Below are positions 34,019 to 38,508 of a DNA stretch of 38,508 nt, one piece after another. Made by a program: the position numbers and the translations under genes. The DNA is from an uncultured Eubacteriales bacterium (GTDB taxonomy: Bacteria; Bacillota; Clostridia; Oscillospirales; Oscillospiraceae). The stretch covers positions 1 to 38,508 of the forward strand of contig URPU01000010.1 of assembly GCA_900549865.1 (NCBI GenBank), read 5' to 3'. A model generated the notes under the pieces. That model saw only the letters and a list, made by a program, of their open reading frames with translations. It searched no databases and was not told where the DNA came from. How positions within the stretch are numbered: position 1 is the stretch's first letter; each line of letters opens with the position of its first letter.

Positions 34019-34915
34019 TTATTTGCCGGCTTTCATCAGACGCAGTTTTTCAGCGAGATATCTCTCAGGTACGCAGATCCGGTTCCATACTCTGTAAAGG
34101 GTGCATAGTCCATTCCCCTTGTGCAAACTCTCCCGCATATACACGGTGCAGCTATCTTCCATGAGTTTTTCGCGTTTATACCACGAATTAAGCCTCCGTA
34201 TCGTCGTCCCCTCGTTGTGGATCAAGCTGCTGTCAGTCGTAACGCCGCTTACGTAGCCGCGCCGCTTCGCTTCGGCGAACAGTATCTCCTCCTCATAAAA
34301 AAGGAAAGTGCTCTCGCTGAAAAATCCCATACCGGCAAACTTCTCAATATCAGCCGCAAAGAAACAGCCCGGCAGCGCATCGCCCTTTATAAAGCCTTCT
34401 TTCGGTGTCAGCTCCTCGCGCGTATAGCGCTTCCCATATTTAAACAGCGCCCACAGCAGCTTTCTCAGCCACACACTCGACTCCGCAAACAGCATTCCGG
34501 CCGTCGGTATTCGCCATGTAATAAGCGGGATCTGCTTTCCGTATCTGTTATAGACAAGCCCGGTAACAGCGAAAAGCTCTTCCCTGCCGGAGAAAGCTTT
34601 CAAAATGTTTTCGACACTCGCTTCTGACACGATTATATCCGGGTTAGAAATGATCGCCACGCCATGTGTACCGTACTTATCGCACACATAGCGCAGTCCG
34701 AGATTATTCCCGGCGGCATATCCTCTGTTTTCGCCGGATTTCACAAGTTCGACCTTTCCCGTGCACAGCGGCTTAAGCCGAACGGCAGAGCAGTCGGTCG
34801 AAGCGTTGTCCACAATTATGACATGGTCAAGGCATTTATATTCGCAGATTCGCCCAACATATTCGGCGGTCTCCTCCGCGTTATTATAGTTCAGAATGAT
34901 TATTGATGCTGACAT
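34019..34915 (-). CDS. GT2 family glycosyltransferase (rhamnosyltransferase-like)
   Basis: 298 aa GT-A enzyme. N-terminus SIIILNYNNAEET, nucleotide-binding VDNAST (35-40), ENRGYAAGNN (62-71) and the metal site SNPDI (90-94), a common DxD variant of rhamnosyl- and related transferases. The last 70 residues are basic with many aromatic residues, as for membrane-peripheral enzymes. Given rfbC and rfbD upstream, a dTDP-rhamnose donor is likely but unproven. Ribosome site TTAGGGA before ATG at 34915. Confidence 0.87.
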   Translation of the reverse strand: MSASIIILNYNNAEETAEYVGRICEYKCLDHVIIVDNASTDCSAVRLKPLCTGKVELVKSGENRGYAAGNNLGLRYVCDKYGTHGVAIISNPDIIVSEASVENILKAFSGREELFAVTGLVYNRYGKQIPLITWRIPTAGMLFAESSVWLRKLLWALFKYGKRYTREELTPKEGFIKGDALPGCFFAADIEKFAGMGFFSESTFLFYEEEILFAEAKRRGYVSGVTTDSSLIHNEGTTIRRLNSWYKREKLMEDSCTVYMRESLHKGNGLCTLYRVWNRICVPERYLAEKLRLMKAGK

Positions 34916-34953
34916 TCCCTAAGCCCTCAAATGCAAACACAGGTCTGCCGCCG

Positions 34954-36057
34954 TCAACTTGAAATAAAGTCGGCAAACCTGTCCGTGCAATGATCGTCCT
35001 CTTTTTTCACTTTATCGAGCAGTTCGGCATATCTATGCCCGGTCCTGTTTTCACTGAGCGAGCGATACCACGCTTCAAGCCTGTCGGCAAACCCATCGTC
35101 ATCGGAGAATGCAAATCCAATGCCGTACTGCGCTGTAAGCTCATCCATAAATGTGCCCTCGGAGACAAGGAGCGGAAGCTCAAACAGCAAGGAATAGTAG
35201 AGCTTATTGGACAGCGCCAGTTGAAGATTCATCGTGTCATTGCCGTAGACATTGTTTATTATATCAGTGCGCTCATAAAAATGAACTGTCTCACTCTGCG
35301 GGAAAGCACCGCCAAAAACGACATTTGTTATATTGTTATCCTCACAATAATGCTTGAGAATCTCTGTTCCGCTGCCGAAATATTGCAGGCAGAACCTGCT
35401 GTCATTTCCGAGATGCTTCAAAAGCAGTCTGTTCTGCTCAAAATAACGCACATTGCCGATAAAACTGATGCGTATTCTGCCATCCGGGTCAGGAATGTGC
35501 TTATATGCCGCCTTTATCTCCATAGCGTTCGGGTCAATGTTGTGTATATGCAGATAGTCATGCGGCGGCAGGAATTTTTCATACTTGGGTGAAGATATGA
35601 CCGTCTCGTATGAAGCGTCTATACTCGCCTTTTCACCCCAGTAGAACGGGGGGAACCATTCATATTGATCATCGCGTATGTCTATCCACAGACGGCCGTT
35701 ATAGTGCCTTTTCAGGTACGGCTCGCAAAATGAGACAGCGCAGCCATGCGTGCCGAGGAAAATTAGTTTATCGTATCCGTTCTTTTTTATCGTTCTGAGT
35801 ACAAAGCGGCAGAAAGCCACAAATTTCCACAGTTTGAATGGGTTGCGGTTATTGCTGACATCCGCAAGGCGAAGCTCTATAATATTCGCCTTTACGTCCT
35901 CTGCAAGTCCTTCCCTGTTCCAGATTATCAGGTCGAACGGCTGCCCAAGCGCGTTAAGTTGTTTTTCATATCTCAGGTAATACGGCGACCAATGTATGTT
36001 ACTGCCAAGTATCACTGCGACCTTCTGCATTTTTTTCTCTGCTCTATCAGAACTCAT
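34954..36057 (-). CDS. Glycosyltransferase, family uncertain (GT-B-like)
   Basis: 367 aa from ATG at 36057 (GGAG seven bases before); the longer open frame to 36159 has no ribosome site and adds sequence unlike the family. N-terminus KVAVILGSNIHWSPYYLRYEKQLNALG resembles capsule glycosyltransferases. A C-terminal segment RIRISFIGNVRYFEQNRLLLKHL looks like the start of a second Rossmann domain, followed by VVFGGAFPQSETVHFYERTDIINNVYG. No clear donor-binding signature beyond this. Position between rfbC and two other transferases supports a role in repeat-unit assembly. Confidence 0.7.
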   Translation of the reverse strand: MSSDRAEKKMQKVAVILGSNIHWSPYYLRYEKQLNALGQPFDLIIWNREGLAEDVKANIIELRLADVSNNRNPFKLWKFVAFCRFVLRTIKKNGYDKLIFLGTHGCAVSFCEPYLKRHYNGRLWIDIRDDQYEWFPPFYWGEKASIDASYETVISSPKYEKFLPPHDYLHIHNIDPNAMEIKAAYKHIPDPDGRIRISFIGNVRYFEQNRLLLKHLGNDSRFCLQYFGSGTEILKHYCEDNNITNVVFGGAFPQSETVHFYERTDIINNVYGNDTMNLQLALSNKLYYSLLFELPLLVSEGTFMDELTAQYGIGFAFSDDDGFADRLEAWYRSLSENRTGHRYAELLDKVKKEDDHCTDRFADFISS

Positions 36058-36110
36058 CAAATTACTCCGAACCTTTGATTTTCCCACGCAAAGCGGCGCG
36101 CAACGGCGTG

Positions 36111-36665
36111 TCAATATATATCGAAGCCCGTGACGGCATCCTTCAAAAACGGCGCGCATTTATCCTTTTCGGACAGTATAGGCGCCGTCACCGGCCAATC
36201 TATGCCAATATCCGGGTCATTCCAGCGTATTCCGCCGTCGGCCTCCGGCGCATAACAGGCGTCGGCCTTATACAGGAATTCACAATGGTCAGTCAAAGTA
36301 AGGAAACCATGCCCGAAGCCCTTCGGAATAAGGAACATCTTCTTATTCTCCTCTGAAAGCTCCGCCGATATCCATTGCAGATAAGTCGGGCTGGACGGCC
36401 TGAGATCGACCGCGACGTCAAGCACCGCGCCCCTTACGCAGCGCACTAGCTTTGCCTGCGCCTTATCTCCGCGCTGAAAATGTATGCCGCGCAGAGTGCC
36501 CTTCACAGTCGAAAGAGAGTGATTATCCTGTACAAAGTCATAGAACAGCCCGGCATTTTCAAAGTCTTTCTTCGACCATGTCTCCATAAAAAAACCGCGG
36601 TTGTCGCCGAAAACTCTCGGCTCGATTACATATGCCCCTTTAAGCTTTGTTTCCGTAAAAGTCAC
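36111..36665 (-). CDS. rfbC: dTDP-4-dehydrorhamnose 3,5-epimerase
   Basis: Cupin-fold epimerase of dTDP-L-rhamnose synthesis, 184 aa. Catalytic His62 (GTLRGIHFQ), Lys72, a second-shell Arg and the Tyr at 132 (EFLYKAD) are present, and the end reads GIRWNDPDIGIDWP as in the family. The start is GTG at 36665; it lies four bases after the rfbD stop and its ribosome site (AGGGG) is inside rfbD, so the two are coupled. rfbA and rfbB are not in the window and may lie to the right or elsewhere. Confidence 0.95.
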   Translation of the reverse strand: MTFTETKLKGAYVIEPRVFGDNRGFFMETWSKKDFENAGLFYDFVQDNHSLSTVKGTLRGIHFQRGDKAQAKLVRCVRGAVLDVAVDLRPSSPTYLQWISAELSEENKKMFLIPKGFGHGFLTLTDHCEFLYKADACYAPEADGGIRWNDPDIGIDWPVTAPILSEKDKCAPFLKDAVTGFDIY

Positions 36666-36669
36666 GTTT

Positions 36670-37575
36670 TTACATCCCCTGTCCGTGCGCGTGTATTTCG
36701 TTTAAATATCTGCTCAACGCGTCCTTCCAATCAGGCAAAGGCACAAAGCCGCACTGCGTGAGTTTGCCCTTGTCAAGGCGGCTGTTGAACGGCCGCGCCG
36801 CCTTCGACAAGCCGTATTCCGCCGTTGAAACTGGGATCACCTCAACACTGTACCCGGCCTGCCGGAATATCTCGACCGCGAAATCGTACCAGGATATAAA
36901 GCCGCCCTCATTAGTCGCGTGATAATAACCGTACTTTTCGCTTTCTATCATATTCGCCAGCAGACGCGCAAGGTCGGGCGTATAAGTCGGTGTGCCTATC
37001 TGGTCGTTAACGACGCGCAGTGAATCATGTGTCCTTCCAAGCTCCAGCATGGTTCTGACGAAATTCTTCCCGTTGACGCCAAACACCCACGCCGTCCTGA
37101 CAATGAAGAACCTCTCGACGGCGGAGGCAACAGCAAGCTCCCCTTCCAGCTTCGACCGGCCGTAAACATTCAGCGGCGCATACGTAGGGCAGTCGGGTCG
37201 CCATGGCTCATCGCCCTGCCCGTCAAACACATAGTCTGTGCTTATATACAGCAGCTTGCAGTCGAGCGCGCTGCACGCCGACGCAATATTGGCCGTTCCG
37301 TCCACATTCACAGCATAGACCCTGCCGCGGTTTTCTTCTTCCTCGGCCGCGTCCACCGCCGTCCAAGCGGCACAGTGTATCACGGCGTCCGGTTTTATGC
37401 GCATAAGTGCAGCGTTTACCGCGGCTGCATCCGTAATGTCAAGCCGACAGTACTCGCACGCACAGCGGCACTCCACCGCCGTGCCGGAGCCAATCACGTG
37501 ATGCCCGCGTGAAAGAAGCTCCTTCACCGTGTCATAGCCGAGCTGTCCGTTTACACCTGTAACAAAAACAAGCAT
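36670..37575 (-). CDS. rfbD: dTDP-4-dehydrorhamnose reductase
   Basis: NAD(P)H-dependent short-chain-type reductase of 301 aa that makes dTDP-L-rhamnose in the last step. Nucleotide-binding GVNGQLG (7-13), active-site strand STDYVFDG (112-119) and Tyr138-x-x-x-Lys142 (YGRSK) are intact; the C-terminal AARPFNSRLD loop is diagnostic. ATG at 37575 follows GAGGAG that overlaps the stop of the LCP gene. Supplies rhamnose for the neighbouring transferases. Confidence 0.95.
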   Translation of the reverse strand: MLVFVTGVNGQLGYDTVKELLSRGHHVIGSGTAVECRCACEYCRLDITDAAAVNAALMRIKPDAVIHCAAWTAVDAAEEEENRGRVYAVNVDGTANIASACSALDCKLLYISTDYVFDGQGDEPWRPDCPTYAPLNVYGRSKLEGELAVASAVERFFIVRTAWVFGVNGKNFVRTMLELGRTHDSLRVVNDQIGTPTYTPDLARLLANMIESEKYGYYHATNEGGFISWYDFAVEIFRQAGYSVEVIPVSTAEYGLSKAARPFNSRLDKGKLTQCGFVPLPDWKDALSRYLNEIHAHGQGM

Positions 37576-37584
37576 TCTTTCTCC

Positions 37585-38508
37585 TCAGTGTATCCCCTCA
37601 TATATGGAGTCGTGCAGATGCTCAACGTTCTCCGGCAGACTCGTTTCTATATAATGCCTGTCGGAGTCCGTGAAGCTGTACGTTCCTTCTATCGGTATGA
37701 TATCCGTAAACTTTTCATATCCGGACAGTTCCTTAAACTCTGCCGCAAGGCCGATCATATCGGCAACGGAGATATCTGTATCAACATTTTCCGAAACCGC
37801 ACCGGCAAGCGACGCAAGCTGCGCAACATTCATGCTCTTGACTTTTTCAAGCAGCGCCGCAAGAACGACCTGCGACCGCGTCGCACGCGCAAAATCCGTA
37901 TTGTCGTCTGACGGGCGGATGCGCATATACGCAAGCGTTTGGACCGCGTTCAGCTCATATGTACCAGCAGCATCTGACGGAAGCATGTTATCACCGGTCT
38001 GTGCGCCAATAAGGGAGTTTATATTGTCTATCTTACGCGTCATCGCGGCAATCTCATCCGGCGACAAATGCACGCTTATACTGCCTATCTTTTCAAGCAG
38101 CGTCACTGCTTGCACAAAATTCAAGCAGACGTAATGATCTATATCTATCTCAAAATTATCTTCAAACGCATTTATGAGCGCATCAACACCACCGGCGCGG
38201 TAAATCTTCGCAAGCCGAGCACTGCTTCCGCCGGCATCCTTGACCTCAATATACCTGAGAAAGGTCGTAAAAATAAGCTCTTTCGTGTCGCTGTTTATTG
38301 AAACGAGCATCTCCCCGTCGGCATTGCCGTTGCTGTCCATATCCTCAAGCCGGAAAGTATCATCACCGATGATAAGGATATTGATCACAGCGTTCTGCTT
38401 AGCCGAACCTCTGGTAACCGACGTTCCTGCACCGTTGATATCACTGGCCGCATCCGCCGCCGATTTTGGGGAAATCTGTCCTTGGGCGTCCGGCGCCGTC
38501 TGACGTTC
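37585..38508 (-). CDS. LytR-CpsA-Psr (LCP) family protein, 5' end cut by the window
   Basis: The reading frame is open to the window edge; the GTG at 38388 is inside the gene. About 307 residues are visible. LCP enzymes sit outside the membrane and transfer lipid-linked polymers to the wall peptidoglycan. Visible marks are NILIIGDDTF, GNADGEMLVSINSDTKELI, the VQAVTLLEKIG strand, ELNAVQTLAYMRIR and FARATRSQ, which follow the family order. In place of the usual R-S-D and P-R-D(T) motifs it has N-A-D-G and FLRYIEV, so one or two catalytic acidic residues look changed. A Ser/Ala-rich stretch precedes the domain, with the membrane anchor presumably to the right of the window. Confidence 0.82.
   Translation of the reverse strand, partial: ERQTAPDAQGQISPKSAADAASDINGAGTSVTRGSAKQNAVINILIIGDDTFRLEDMDSNGNADGEMLVSINSDTKELIFTTFLRYIEVKDAGGSSARLAKIYRAGGVDALINAFEDNFEIDIDHYVCLNFVQAVTLLEKIGSISVHLSPDEIAAMTRKIDNINSLIGAQTGDNMLPSDAAGTYELNAVQTLAYMRIRPSDDNTDFARATRSQVVLAALLEKVKSMNVAQLASLAGAVSENVDTDISVADMIGLAAEFKELSGYEKFTDIIPIEGTYSFTDSDRHYIETSLPENVEHLHDSIYEGIH

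Noticed and set aside
1..38508. CRISPR arrays, tRNA or rRNA genes
   Set aside because: Read through for regularly spaced repeats and for cloverleaf-like sequences; none found by eye.

Overview
The window looks like a chromosomal segment of a gut-type Gram-positive Clostridia, probably Oscillospirales/Ruminococcaceae-like. This is inferred from gene types and strong AAGGAG-type ribosome binding sites, lipoprotein signals ending LCAC, a YesM/YesN-type two-component system, a CsoR with a Cys-rich N-terminus, and a large serine recombinase ending in the SVET-type tail seen in clostridial elements. I could not run any search or compute base composition; the right third (capsule locus) and the Sel1 gene look more AT-rich than the centre.

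Layout, left to right. (1) 1-856: the 3' end of a large serine recombinase, probably frameshifted, closed by a bidirectional terminator; this could be the edge of a mobile element. (2) 895-2200, minus strand: a MarR regulator and a GT8 glycosyltransferase. (3) 2416-3657, minus: a Sel1-repeat lipoprotein. (4) 4005-6586, plus: ftsH and a TIM-barrel gene of unknown role. (5) 6675-7133, minus: a MOSC protein. (6) 7313-8422, plus: galactokinase. (7) 8544-14037, plus: a complete Dpp/Opp-type peptide importer (binding lipoprotein, two permeases, two ATPases). (8) 14098-17011, minus: a copper-response operon, csoR-copA. The CopA protein carries a CopZ-like domain fused at its C-terminus, with an internal ribosome binding site and ATG. 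A paired CsoR operator is built into the promoter. (9) 17023-17835: the scar of a divergent EamA transporter / LysR pair that has lost both 5' ends. (10) 17832-27545, minus: a seven-gene sugar locus, reading GH94 disaccharide phosphorylase, phosphohexomutase, YesM-type kinase, sugar-binding lipoprotein, two permeases, YesN-type regulator. (11) 27710-38508, minus: an exopolysaccharide/capsule locus. It reads LCP-family ligase (cut by the window edge), rfbD, rfbC, three glycosyltransferases, Wzy-like polymerase, pyruvyl transferase, Wzx-like flippase, a small ferredoxin, and an F420-dehydrogenase-beta-type protein.

How they work together. In region 10 an imported beta-linked disaccharide would be split by phosphate inside the cell into a sugar 1-phosphate and a free sugar. 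The mutase would turn the sugar 1-phosphate into the 6-phosphate, with the kinase/regulator pair sensing the substrate. Region 11 would make a rhamnose-containing, possibly pyruvylated repeat unit, flip it, polymerise it and hand it to an LCP enzyme for attachment to the wall. In region 8 Cu(I) would release CsoR from two sites, one between the -35 and -10 boxes and one over the transcription start.

I see no tRNA, rRNA, CRISPR array or intact insertion sequence. I found no clearly new multi-gene system. The best leads are the CopA-CopZ fusion with an internal start, the csoR promoter architecture, the EamA/LysR deletion scar, the sugar phosphorylase locus, and the split ferredoxin/F420-type pair with an ATGA overlap.
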